Below, in pieces: positions 13,601 to 24,862 of a DNA stretch of 42,159 bases. Both the position numbers and the translations under genes were made by a program. The DNA lies in contig CAJJDP010000096.1 of the NCBI GenBank assembly GCA_905182995.1, positions 346,085-388,243 on the forward strand, given 5' to 3'. This stretch comes from Paramecium octaurelia. Its lineage: Eukaryota; Ciliophora; Oligohymenophorea; Peniculida; Parameciidae. The notes under the pieces are model-generated. The model saw only the letters and a list, made by a program, of their open reading frames with translations, was not told where the DNA came from and made no database searches. Positions within the stretch are counted from its first letter, which is position 1, and every line of letters starts with the position of its first letter.

Positions 13601-15874
13601 AATTGCCATTTTTCAATTAATGCTCCATTTACTTACCAATTAAGATATGTTCTTCATAATTAACATTTAGTTGATTTTTTGGATCGAACAAATGATTATT
13701 CGTTAATTTTGAGTAGTTATTCAAGCTCATATTATATTGAAAGCACTTTTCCATTTTCTGATGGTTTTCTTCTAATTTAAGCAATGGATTCTAAGGGATC
13801 GTACTCAAACATTTAGAAATAGTTAAATATAACTTAGACTGTGCTTAATTGTTCCTAGATACAAATTCAGCAATTTACTTTAAGATATCAAATTTCATTA
13901 TTATTTGAAATTATAATGAACCATAAAGAATAATAATATTGTATTGATCTTTCCAAATAATTGTATTCAAATATCAAAACCTTTTTAAATGCAGAAGAGA
14001 ATGATGATCAATTATTAGTTTATCAAACAGCGAAACTGTATAAAAGAATAATACAAGAGCATGTTAATGTAAACTCCAAAAAGAGATTATTAACTGAGAA
14101 TTCAGTGAGTTGCTTTTAAAATTCTACAAAATCCTTTTATGTCTAAAGTACACTGCATAATGCTTCATCAACAATTACTGCTTCTAGTTTGCAAGCAGAA
14201 TTACAATATATGAATGCTACTGTTCAGAAAATGATAACAATGCTAATAGATATTAAAGATTAAATTAACTAAAATGACGTGTTTTTGAATGAAAACCTTT
14301 ATTAGAGTAAAGTAGCTGTTTTGGACTCTTTATTAGGGGCATAGCTTTTAATAGAGGATGTATTTCTTAAGATACCAATGGCACCCATTAATTCTAAATT
14401 AGATAAAGAATAGATTATTAATATAGCAGAGGGGTTGATTGGTCTTTTAGATGAAATTTCATTGTATGTTAACGTTTAGGCAAAAGTAAATGGCTCTCCT
14501 TTAATTAATGACGGGTAAATTATAAAATGGTAGTTGTCCAAAATTACTAAAGGAAGGTTTAATGCGGAATTTAATATTGAAAGAGATTAGTTAGATGATT
14601 TGATTGACTTTGTTCAAAAAGAACAAATAGAATTAAATTACAATTATTTAAATCTATCTCAACAATTATAAACATAATTGTAAACATTCTTTAATATAAC
14701 CACCCTATAAATAAATGAGAATACATAAAAGAAAATTTATCTATCAAATCATCTTTATAATAATCGTTCTCTTTATTATTAGGATCCACTTACAACATAT
14801 ATAATAGATATGATGTAAATTCCATACTGTTAAGAATAGGTTCCTTTAGAAAAACCATATTAATATGATTGTGCTAATATAAATATGGAAGGATAAGTAT
14901 ATAAATGTGATTTTGTAACTGAGGAAATTAATAATACAACTGTGTAAGTATCTTGCAGATGTCAAAAATTAGGAATTATCTTTTTAATCTAATATCCCAA
15001 CAACTCAGCTATATAATAAAATAGCACTTATGATTCTTAGGAAAATAGAATTGAAAATTCAAATGTAAAATTAGATGAATAACCAATTTTATTATTTCAA
15101 GGCATTTTCATAGTTTTTTCTTTCCTCATTTATTATGAATTACTTTAAATCGAAAAGAGATCTAAATAATTACGAATAGAATCCAGATTAGAAACAGAAA
15201 ATAGCATAGATGAAGCTTTGAAATAAGGAAAAACTTAGTAAATTATCTTTTATCCAGGAAATTTTGCTCTATTCAAAAAATACTTCAAAGTAAATGGCAT
15301 TATTAATATCTAGTTTATTCATGAAGTATTATCCTGCTTTTATATGAACGACCCTATTCTTCCAAAAAGTTATCGATTTTTATAGCTATCAATAAAAATA
15401 AGTATTTTCATCTTATTTACATTTTTGTAAATAAATTTGATAGATATATATCCAATATTCATAATATTATTCGTCAATAGCGGAATTTACTTACTTATTA
15501 GATTGGTTCTAAAGATAGTTCAGTCAGTTTACAGATTCAGTGGGAAATGTAGCAATTCTATTGTAATCTTTTATCTGCTAATACATATATTATGTTATTT
15601 AGGGGTTGTTTTATAATTGAAGGAATGGTAAATAAGTATTTATCTTTTTAGTTAATTAGACATTTAAATAATTAATTTTGAAGTTTCACTTATTATAATA
15701 GGCTCACTCTTTTAATTTTATGTCATTATGGAACCAATTATGATATTTTCAAGAATATTTCTTTTTAGACATATCGCCATGTAAAGTAGACATTAAACAA
15801 TTACTCCTTTGAATTAACTAATCTACTTTTTTGTTTAGCATAACACGTTAGATCAACATCTTAATAATTATTGA
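4622..15874 (+). CDS. Giant Cys-rich REJ/GPS multi-pass membrane protein (gene 1, frame-damaged)
   Basis: Start chosen at the ATG giving a signal peptide (MIQSSFAIIAYLNCIIQVFG). Order: signal peptide; N-terminal ectodomain (about 4690-5680); a long series of Cys-rich furin/EGF-like repeats (5700-10000) with recurring C-x-x-x-C-x-x-C and C-x-C-x-x-G-Y-(Y/F)-D motifs; a REJ-like region; a GPS-like motif near 14950 (VSCRCQKLG, lacking the usual cleavable His-Leu-Thr/Ser); then about five membrane spans and a TGA at 15872. Known REJ/GPS proteins (polycystin-1 type) are surface receptors; a similar role here is inferred. The last exon, 11892-15874, is open for 1326 codons. Damage: TGA at 8436, a one-base frame slip next to the intron at 4782-4804, and a duplicated block at 9097-12776 whose junction breaks the frame. 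Omitting one copy restores a continuous reading. Coding-like frames continue past 15874, so the true 3' end is not certain. Confidence 0.75.
4737..10051 (+). other. Introns of gene 1: 18 well supported plus one doubtful, all phase 1
   Basis: Deduced from frame and repeat alignment: 4737-4760 (doubtful, length 3n), 4782-4804, 5680-5704, 6056-6077, 6231-6259, 6560-6582, 6730-6752, 6900-6923, 7071-7094, 7254-7278 (starts GTT), 7429-7453, 7598-7623, 8629-8648, 8790-8814, 9100-9122, 9270-9292, 9578-9602, 9732-9756 and 10027-10051. Lengths are 20-29 nt. Twelve end TAG, three CAG (6231, 8629, 9270) and four AAG (6560, 8790, 9732, 10027). Every one splits a codon after its first base. Most lie just before the C-x-Y-x-C start of a Cys-rich repeat. 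The second copy of the 9.1-10.9 kb block repeats the last five. Confidence 0.75.
8436..8438 (+). other. In-frame TGA at a Cys position in gene 1
   Basis: The reading ...GTT TGT GTT TGA AAG GAT GGA TAT TAT... lies in a long intron-free exon (7624-8628). Other repeats have Cys at this place (C-x-C-x-D-G-Y-Y). One base change from TGT or TGC gives TGA, the only stop in this code. No intron that would remove it is visible, and the frame continues normally afterwards. Confidence 0.8.
9097..10936 (+). repeat. Block A, copy 1 (1840 bp)
   Basis: Covers the last Cys-rich repeats and the first part of the REJ-like region of gene 1. It recurs at 10938-12776 with scattered substitutions and a one-base deletion (AACTTATAG versus AACTATAG at the first intron end). 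Confidence 0.95.
10937..10937. other. Single-N assembly junction
   Basis: One N sits exactly between the two copies of block A. Left of it the frame is inside REJ-like coding sequence; right of it the sequence starts at the last bases of an exon and the beginning of its intron. This looks like a contig join, not biology. Confidence 0.85.
10938..12776 (+). repeat. Block A, copy 2 (1839 bp)
   Basis: Near-identical to 9097-10936. Visible differences include GGTAATAAG/GGTAAAAAG near the start, CAATCTATT/CAATCGATT, GAAAACTTG/GAAAGTTTG and TATCATTAATAATC/TAGAATTAGTAATC. This copy runs uninterrupted into the unique 3' part of gene 1 at 12777, so it is the copy physically linked to the 3' half. Confidence 0.95.
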
Positions 15875-16823
15875 AATATTATATTCACATTATATAAAAT
15901 TATCATTTTCGAACATTTTTAATGGATCCTATCCTCAGTTTCGGCATATCCAATGATGATATAAAGCCGATCTGGGGATACTTCTTAAAGTTTGAGCAAA
16001 AAATTTTCAATCTGTAAACATAAAGCGTTGCCATCATTTTTATTGTAAGTCAATGTTATTCATGTTCCCCTTTCTATTACTAATATCCTGACTTTAGAAT
16101 ATGCTATCAAATGTGTTGTTTTAAGGAAATTTTAATGTTATAATAAAATTTGGTCTAATATTACACAAATTTGGATACCTTACTAATAGAGGTCCAAATT
16201 GAGTAAATAAATGCATCGTTGAGCCTGAGTTAGTTTAAGTATGGGTTGATAGTAATGCTATTAATAATATCCTTATAAAATTAAAAATAATAATAATAAT
16301 AATAGTGGAGCACTTTTTTGTAATGAAGAATGCTTCAAATATATTATTCAAACATTTGTGTTTTAGAATGTCCTGGTTAAACCTATTTAGATAAAAATTG
16401 TTTTTAGAAATTGTGCAGACCTATATTCAGAATGTTTTGGTGTTGAAATATACGAGCAATTGCCTTATTGGTTAGAATAGAGAAACCAAATGTTATGCCA
16501 TTCGTCCTAATCAAAGCCTTTTTAAAATTAGTTGACTAAGCATTTTACCATAATTAATTTAATTAGCGGCTGAATACCTTATTAATATTTCCTCAGCTTT
16601 TCTCACTCAATATATTTTTCTACTAATCGTATATTATTTAATATTGTACCTCTCTTAAATATCCCATTTGACTGTTCAATCCTTCAAGGAAATTTAATTC
16701 AATTTCAGATCCTAAATTATATGTAAAATCAATATTATATCATTTTACTTTCTTGATTTATAATTATTATTTAAGGATCCTCTCTAAATATAGTACTTGT
16801 TTTTACCAAAATTTAAAACTTGA
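15875..16823 (+). pseudogene. Decayed membrane/Cys-rich coding fragments downstream of gene 1
   Basis: All three forward frames carry coding-like pieces broken by TGA. 15922-16326 opens with MDPILSF and contains a Cys cluster (CYSCSPFYY) and a Gln run from TAA/TAG triplets near 16285-16307. 16290-16573 includes SGALFCNEEC. 16366-16446 contains a furin-like fragment (ECPGQTYLDKNCFQ). About 16540-16823 encodes a hydrophobic span (TQYIFLLIVYYLILYLS). A frame continuing directly after the TGA at 15872 is also open to about 16224. These could be the worn 3' end of gene 1 or the remnant of a third member of the same family. The mixture of furin-like and membrane segments favours a family remnant. 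Confidence 0.45.
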
Positions 16824-17442
16824 TCTTGAATTTAGGAATTATTCTTGATTAACTAGCGATTTGATTTAATTTTTTGCTTAGTTGAGCTATTTTTGTTATC
16901 TTCATGTTTCTTATTAATCATTTTGATTTGCATTCTCAGTAGTAGCCCTATTTATGTAATTGAAGAAATAAAAGTGTTTGTTGTTTCAAAAGAGAATGTG
17001 TTTCAAAAAACGATAATTTACACGAGCTCATGAAAAGTTGCTTATGTATTTCGATTATATGATGAAAAATTTTTGGTAAAAATTTATTCGAAGAAACTGC
17101 GTTTATCTATTTTAATAATATTACTTTCTCCTTTCCAGAACCTTTAAACATTTAAGTTAAAAATATTTTCTAAAATTCTTAGAAAGAAAGTTAAGTGTTT
17201 TATTAACTTTATTATAAGAATTTATTTTATAAAACTTAATGAGTAATTATTTTAAGTTTAATTATAATGATAGAGTAATTAATTGATTGCGGAATGAAAT
17301 TTTAAATCCTATTTTAATTAATTTATTATTAATATGTTTGTTTTAATAATGGTAATTTTACTTTAATTACCCTTCCGAAACCAAGCTTAAAGATTAAAAC
17401 TTTAAGGACCGAAGCCTATATATATGAATTGCATATACATAG
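16824..17442. other. AT-rich spacer upstream of gene 2
   Basis: Low-complexity AT-rich sequence with no open frame I would support. A TATATATA stretch lies at about 17418, some 25 bases upstream of the chosen start of gene 2; whether it has promoter function is unknown. Confidence 0.45.
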
Positions 17443-17646
17443 ATGAAAGTTTTAAGAATTTAATATATTGTAGGAGAGAATGGCTTTGTGGGAAGCTAGT
17501 ATTTTTACGAGTACCTTTCATAATCTGGAAATGTGCTAAATCTTGATAAGATTACATTCATCTTATGGATAAACATATATTAAGTATCAAAATTGACTGG
17601 AAAGTAAATTTTGTTTGCTTTCGTCGATGGCAACAAAAATAATCCT

Positions 17647-17668
17647 GTAAAGAATTAATTCATATTAG
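17647..17668 (+). other. Intron of gene 2 (22 nt)
   Basis: GTAAAG...TATTAG. Without its removal TGA stops the frame within a few codons; with it, the reading continues from DGNKNNP to YIDLMLYQTSAG. Phase 0, unlike the phase-1 introns of gene 1. Confidence 0.75.
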
Positions 17669-19633
17669 TATATTGATTTAATGTTGTATTAAACATCTGC
17701 AGGAAATTACAATATGACCTTATTGAATTAGAGGTAATCTCCAGAAATAGTTAATTTAACACGGTATAAAGAATAAACTAAAAAGTACTAAAAATGTGAG
17801 GAGCGTGACTCAAGACAGGATAAATGCAACTAACTCTGTTTATATTGCTTTGGTGGGAAGGATAATCAATGTTTGGGTTGTCAATAAAATTTTTCTTTAG
17901 TCCTTATCACACAACTTGTGTGAAAGATTGCAATCATCTAAATTATTTAAATATAATAATAGAGAAACAATGGTTTGTGAAATAGAATGCCCACCATCAT
18001 ATTTAACATAGGAATTAGAATGTGTTAAGATTTGTAAAGGTGGATATGCTATCTATAATAATACAGTATGCCTACCATAAACTCAAATTACAGATAATTT
18101 CTTAATGACTTACTCTTATTCTTCCCCATCAAAAACTATATTTTTTGATTGCCCTCAAATTTGCTAAACATGCACTAATTAAACCTTTTATACTCGTTGT
18201 CTATATCATTACATTTTAAACCAAAATAAATGTCTTATAACATGCTATCCACAATATCTATATATTGATGAAGATGATGTTGGTCATTGCTTAACTAGCT
18301 GTGATCCAAATGATTTTGTATACGATAAGGATATTCTATTAGACAATGCTTCAAAAATAAATGTGGCTCAATTTAGTTTAATTAGAAGTAATAAACTTAT
18401 TTACATTAAACGAAACCTTTTACTTGTATGTATCCATGTGATGATCAATATGATTTTCAATAAAACACAGATTAATGCTCTAAATGCAACTCAATTTGTT
18501 AGAACTGTTAAAACTCAGCCAATTTTTGTACTAAATGCTGGCCAGGAACTTTTCTTTAAGACAATAGTTGCTTCACTTCTTGCCAATCTAAATTTAAGAA
18601 TTACATGAATAATCAATGTGAAGGCTCATGCTCAAGCGGATTTACTATTAATGACAGTAAAATTCAAGCCTGTGTCTCTTTTTGTGGGGAAATATTTTCT
18701 AATTTTACCTATGTACTCAATGGTCAATGTTATCAGAATCCTCCCACAACTGGAGCATATTGCATAAGATAATAGTGTTAAAATTGCTTTTATAAATGCA
18801 AGACTTGTTCTGGTCCATAAAGTAATTAATGTTTATCCTGCTATGATAAAACATTTTTCTTAAATAATTAGTGTGTGTTAGATTGTGGTGCTAAGTTTTA
18901 TGATTTGTTAAATTGGAAATGTGTGGAAATTTGTCCAAGCAATACTTATGCTACCTCTGGTTATGAGGTTGTCAATTCAGATTTTTAACTAAGCAAATCT
19001 GTTCCTCAACCTGCTTATATAATTAATTTTAATATAAGGGTTAATGTACTGATATCTAACCAGAAAACACCTTCTATATACAGAAGACTAATTATAGATT
19101 ATGCGGTAAATGCACAGAAGCATGTAAAACATGTTTTGATTCCTATTCGACCACTTGTAGTAAATGCAATCCAGGATTTTATTTATATAATACTACTTGC
19201 TCTACCGAATGTTCTGATGATTTTCCCTATAAAGATACACTTAATAATTTATGTGTTGTTACTTGCATAAGTTATTAAGAAAATGGATATTGCGTTGCTA
19301 ACTGTTCAGATAAGTATTACAGGTATGATGCTCAGAAATAATGTAATGAATTTGGTTGTCCTAAAGGAACTTATAATTAAGGTTCTACACATAATTGCTA
19401 TGCTTGTGCACTTGGATGTGCTACTTGTACGAATGGATTATCAAATTCATGTAACACATGTATAGAAGGATATTTTCTACAAGGTACATCAACATGTACG
19501 AATGAGTGTAATGTGGATCCAGATATTTTTTAAGATTGGATTAATGGAAAATGTGTTTAATAGTGTCCTACTGGGGCTTACTTGTAAACTTTACCTAGTG
19601 GGTCCCTAGCATGTAAAGTAACTTGCCCTGTTT

Positions 19634-21551
19634 ATTATTATTCAAATGTTTGTGTTGCAACCTGCCCTCCTCAAACTTTTTCTGATGGAAATATTTGTAC
19701 TTCATTTGCAGAACCTTGCACTGTTTGTTTAGGGAAACAAGTGAACCAATGCACAAAATGCGATTCTGGATATTATTTGGCTGATACTACTTGTGTCGAA
19801 GTATGTCCAAATATAAAACCGTATGCAAATCTAGCTAATTAGACTTGTGTCTCAACATGCCCAGATTTCTTGTATTTAGCTAAAATACTCTGTTTTAGCT
19901 CTTGTCCAGGTTTCTTAGCTATTTATCAATTAAATGGGAAAAAAGAATTTGTTGATTAATGCTATTATTCTAAATCTTATTTATCTGCAGGAATTTGTTT
20001 ACCATGCATTTCTATTTGTAAAGAATGCTATGGACCTTTAAATGGAAATTGTTTAGAATGTGAATCACCTTACTATTTAGATCAATAAAAATGTTAATCG
20101 GCTTGTCCATCATAATTATACACGGACTTAGCAGATAAGACTTGCAAAGAATCCTGTCCATCCACTACGGTTATATAAGGTTAGTATTGTAAGCCCAATT
20201 GTGATATCAATTATTCTTAGTATGGTTAGCTTTGCGTCGCAATATGCCCAAAATTTACGTACAAATTAAATTCAAAATGTTTACTTTGCAATTCTTTATG
20301 TAGGACTTGCAACGGACCCTTAGTAAGTTAATGTTAATCTTGCATAGAAAACTATCTATTAAATAGTAGTACTTGCACATAAACCTGCCCAAACCTAGAT
20401 GATTTCGAGACTTAAAAATGTGTCAGCACTTGTGGTACAAAGTATGAATTAACTGATCTCAAAAGTTGCGTGACAACTTGTCCAAAAGGATATTTAAAAT
20501 GTAATAAAAATTGTTTGAAAACTCCACCCGATGGGTATTATTCAGATGGAGTAAATTGCATTTAATGCAATAGCAGATGTGCCAAATGCACATCCCTAAA
20601 TGTATGCTAAGCATGCAATAAAAACAACTTTCTAACTTTATAAACCTGTGCTAGTTTTTGTATGAATAAATATCTTTATATGGATCCAACAACATAGACT
20701 TGCGTTACAAAATGTCCACCATAACTTTACCATTAAGAATCCTATGATAAAAGGAGTTGTGTTGAGGATTGTCTCTTTGGCTTTAAATTTAATAATTAAT
20801 GTGTTAATTCTTGTCCAAAAGGAATGTATGTTAAGAATAATTTCTGTATAAGTTGTCCTTAGACTTGCGAAGAATGTACTTCAGCAACAAATTGCACTTT
20901 ATGTGGTAAAGATTATTTTTTAGAAAATGGACTTTGTTAGTTAAGTTGTTTAGCTGGTAAAACTGATTATAAAAACCATACATGTGTCTCATAATGTGAT
21001 CCATCATTATTTGAATATCAAAATTAATGTTTAGAAAGTTGTCCCACAAATCCAGTAGTTTATTATCATTCAAATATTTGTATGGATGCATGTCCAAATA
21101 GTACATTCTAGAACAATTAAGAATGCTTGGATTGCGATGTTTCATGTTCATCATGTGTAGGCCCATCAAACAATGATTGCTTAGTTTGCAAAGAAACCTA
21201 CTATTTACTTGACTAAAAATGTATTCTCTCTTGTCCTTATCTATATAATGAAGTAGAAAGATCTTGTGTTATTTCTTGTCCTCCAAATTTTTTTTAGAAT
21301 GGGAGTAGGTGTTTTTAGATTTGTAGTTAATACATGTACTTTGATACTTGTGTATCAAGCTGCCCACCAGCAACATACCATTCAAAAAATTTTAACTGTT
21401 ATGATTGCTCTTAGGATTGTCTTGAATGCGATTCTTTTGGCTGTCTTAAATGCGGAAATGGATCATTTTTAAATGACGGAATTTGTAGTAATTATTGCCC
21501 ATACTTTTACAACATTATCTTAAATCAATGCGAGGAATAGTGTCCAAAAGG
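19634..21551 (+). repeat. Block B, copy 1 (1918 bp)
   Basis: Furin-like repeat region of gene 2. It recurs at 21553-23470 and, for its last 911 bp, at 23952-24862. Relative to copy 2, this copy has Phe (TTT) where copy 2 has Cys (TGT) at least twice: in the codon before GCA GAA CCT (about 19709) and in the codon before GTT GAT TAA (about 19951). Confidence 0.95.
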
Positions 21552-21552
21552 N
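21552..21552. other. Single-N assembly junction
   Basis: One N separates copy 1 and copy 2 of block B. The offset between copies (1919) is not a multiple of three, so a literal reading leaves the frame at the junction. Confidence 0.85.
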
Positions 21553-23470
21553 ATTATTATTCAAATGTTTGTGTTGCAACCTGCCCTCCTCAAACTTTTT
21601 CTGATGGAAATATCTGTACTTCATGTGCAGAACCTTGCACTGTTTGTTTTGGTAAATAAGTTAACCAATGCACAAAATGTGATTCTGGATATTATTTGGC
21701 TGATACTACTTGTGTCGAAGTATGTCCAAATACAATACCATATGCAAATCTAGCTAATTAGACTTGTGTCTCAACATGCCCAGATTTCTTGTATTTAGCT
21801 AAAAAACTCTGTTTTAGCTCTTGTCCAGGTTTCTTAGCTATTTATCAATTAAATGGGAAAAAAGAATGTGTTGATTAATGCTATTATTCTAAATCTTATT
21901 TATCTGCAGGAATTTGTTTACCATGCAATTCTATTTGTAAAGAATGCTATGGACCTTTAAATGGAAATTGTTTAGAATGTGAATCACCTTACTATTTATA
22001 TCAATAAAAATGTTAATCGGCTTGTCCATCATAATTATACACTGACTTAGCAGATAAGACTTGCAAAGAATCCTGTCCATCCACTACGGTTATATAAGGT
22101 TAGTATTGTAAGCCCAATTGTGATATCAATTATTCTTAGTATGGTTAGCTTTGCGTCGCAATATGCCCAAAATTTACGTACAAATTAAATTCAAAATGTT
22201 TACTTTGCAATTCTTTATGTAGGACTTGCAACGGACCATTAGTAAGTTAATGTTAATCTTGCATAGAAAACTATCTATTAAATAGTAGTACTTGCACATA
22301 AACCTGCCCAAACCTATATGATTTCGAGACTTAAAAATGTGTCAGCACTTGTGGTACAAAGTATGAATTAACTGATCTCAAAAGTTGCGTGACAACTTGT
22401 CCAAAGGGATATTTAAAATGTAATAAAAATTGTTTGAAAACTCCACCCGATGGGTATTATTCAGATGGAGTAAATTGCATTTAATGCAATAGCAGATGTG
22501 CCAAATGCACATCCCTAAATGTATGCTAAGCATGCAATAAAAACAACTTTCTAACTTTATAAACCTGTGCTAGTTTTTGTATGAATAAATATCTTTATAT
22601 GGATCCAACAACATAGACTTGCGTTACAAAATGTCCACCATAACTTTACCATTAAGAATCCTATGATAAAAGGAGTTGTGTTGAGGATTGTCTCTTTGGC
22701 TTTAAATTTAATAATTAATGTGTTAATTCTTGTCCAAAAGGAATGTATGTTAAGAATAATTTCTGTATAAGTTGCCCTTAGACTTGCGAAGAATGTACTT
22801 CAGCAACAAATTGCACTTTATGTGGTAAAGATTATTTTTTAGAAAATGGACTTTGTTAGTTAAGTTGTTTAGCTGGTAAAACTGATTATAAAAACCATAC
22901 ATGTGTCTCATAATGTGATCCATCATTATTTGAATATCAAAATTAATGTTTAGAAAGTTGTCCCACAAATCCAGTAGTTTATTATCATTCAAATATTTGT
23001 ATGGATGCATGTCCAAATAGTACATTCTAGAACAATTAAGAATGCTTGGATTGCGATGTTTCATGTTCATCATGTGTAGGCCCATCAAACAATGATTGCT
23101 TAGTTTGCAAAGAAACCTACTATTTACTTGACTAAAAATGTATTCTCTCTTGTCCTTATCTATATAATGAAGTAGAAAGATCTTGTGTTATTTCTTGTCC
23201 TCCAAATTTTTTTTAGAATGGGAGTAGGTGTTTTTAGATTTGTAGTTAATACATGTACTTTGATACTTGTGTATCAAGCTGCCCACCAGCAACATACCAT
23301 TCAAAAAATTTTAACTGTTATGATTGCTCTTAGGATTGTCTTGAATGCGATTCTTTTGGCTGTCTTAAATGCGGAAATGGATCATTTTTAAATGACGGAA
23401 TTTGTAGTAATTATTGCCCATACTTTTACAACATTATCTTAAATCAATGCGAGGAATAGTGTCCAAAAGG
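21553..23470 (+). repeat. Block B, copy 2 (1918 bp)
   Basis: Near-identical to 19634-21551. It continues for 60 bp (23471-23530) into sequence that matches 24863-24922 almost exactly, then enters the N gap. This is what is expected if the contig ends inside sequence that the next contig also covers. Confidence 0.95.
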
Positions 23471-23530
23471 AACATTTCTTTATATCGATCAATGTTATGC
23501 ATCCTGTCCAATCAATACTTATACATATTT

Positions 23531-23951
23531 NNNNNNNNNNNNNNNNNNNNNNNNNNNNNNNNNNNNNNNNNNNNNNNNNNNNNNNNNNNNNNNNNNNNNN
23601 NNNNNNNNNNNNNNNNNNNNNNNNNNNNNNNNNNNNNNNNNNNNNNNNNNNNNNNNNNNNNNNNNNNNNNNNNNNNNNNNNNNNNNNNNNNNNNNNNNNN
23701 NNNNNNNNNNNNNNNNNNNNNNNNNNNNNNNNNNNNNNNNNNNNNNNNNNNNNNNNNNNNNNNNNNNNNNNNNNNNNNNNNNNNNNNNNNNNNNNNNNNN
23801 NNNNNNNNNNNNNNNNNNNNNNNNNNNNNNNNNNNNNNNNNNNNNNNNNNNNNNNNNNNNNNNNNNNNNNNNNNNNNNNNNNNNNNNNNNNNNNNNNNNN
23901 NNNNNNNNNNNNNNNNNNNNNNNNNNNNNNNNNNNNNNNNNNNNNNNNNNN
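23531..23951. other. 421-N assembly gap
   Basis: A run of N. Open frames through it are artefacts. The flanks overlap in content: the right flank restarts at a position already present in copies 1 and 2 of block B. Confidence 1.
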
Positions 23952-24862
23952 TAAACCTGTGCTAGTTTTTGTATGAATAAATATCTTTATATGGATCCAA
24001 CAACATAGACTTGCGTTACAAAATGTCCACCATAACTTTACCATTAAGAATCCTATGATAAAAGGAGTTGTGTTGAGGATTGTCTCTTTGGCTTTAAATT
24101 TAATAATTAATGTGTTAATTCTTGTCCAAAAGGAATGTATGTTAAGAATAATTTCTGTATAAGTTGCCCTTAGACTTGCGAAGAATGTACTTCAGCAACA
24201 AATTGCACTTTATGTGGTAAAGATTATTTTTTAGAAAATGGACTTTGTTAGTTAAGTTGTTTAGCTGGTAAAACTGATTATAAAAACCATACATGTGTCT
24301 CATAATGTGATCCATCATTATTTGAATATCAAAATTAATGTTTAGAAAGTTGTCCCACAAATCCAGTAGTTTATTATCATTCAAATATTTGTATGGATGC
24401 ATGTCCAAATAGTACATTCTAGAACAATTAAGAATGCTTGGATTGCGATGTTTCATGTTCATCATGTGTAGGCCCATCAAACAATGATTGCTTAGTTTGC
24501 AAAGAAACCTTTTATTTGCTTGACTAAAAATGTATTCTCTCTTGTCCTTATCTATATAATGAAGTAGAAAGATCTTGTGTTATTTCTTGTCCTCCAAATT
24601 TTTTTTAGAATGGGAGTAAGTGTTTTTAGATTTGTAGTTAATACAGGTACTTTGATACTTGTGTGTCAAGCTACTCGCAAGCAACATACCATTCAAAAAA
24701 TTTTATCTGTTATGATTGCTCTTAAGATTGTCTTGAATGCGATTCTTTTGGCTGTCTTAAATGTGGAAATGGATCATTTTTAAATGACGGAATTTGTAGT
24801 AATTATTGCCCATACTTTTACAATATTATCTTAAATCAATGCGAGGAATAGTGTCCAAAAGA
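23952..24862 (+). repeat. Block B, copy 3 (last 911 bp)
   Basis: Equivalent to 20641-21551 and 22560-23470. It carries its own substitutions, for example AGTGTTTTT instead of GGTGTTTTT near 24617 and a changed Pro/Ala-coding stretch near 24665-24680. It continues into the unique 3' half of gene 2. Confidence 0.95.

Noticed and set aside
16285..16307. AAT/TAA triplet microsatellite
   Set aside because: Short and common in AT-rich genomes; gives a Gln or Asn run in one frame or another. Not worth a separate feature.
23414..24044. Long open frames on both strands through the N run
   Set aside because: They are open only because N codons cannot be called stops; they span the assembly gap.
20831..24480. 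Three matching minus-strand frames of 112 codons (20831-21169, 22750-23088, 24142-24480)
   Set aside because: They are the antisense of the furin-like repeats of gene 2 and recur only because block B is repeated. The plus strand carries the Cys motifs.
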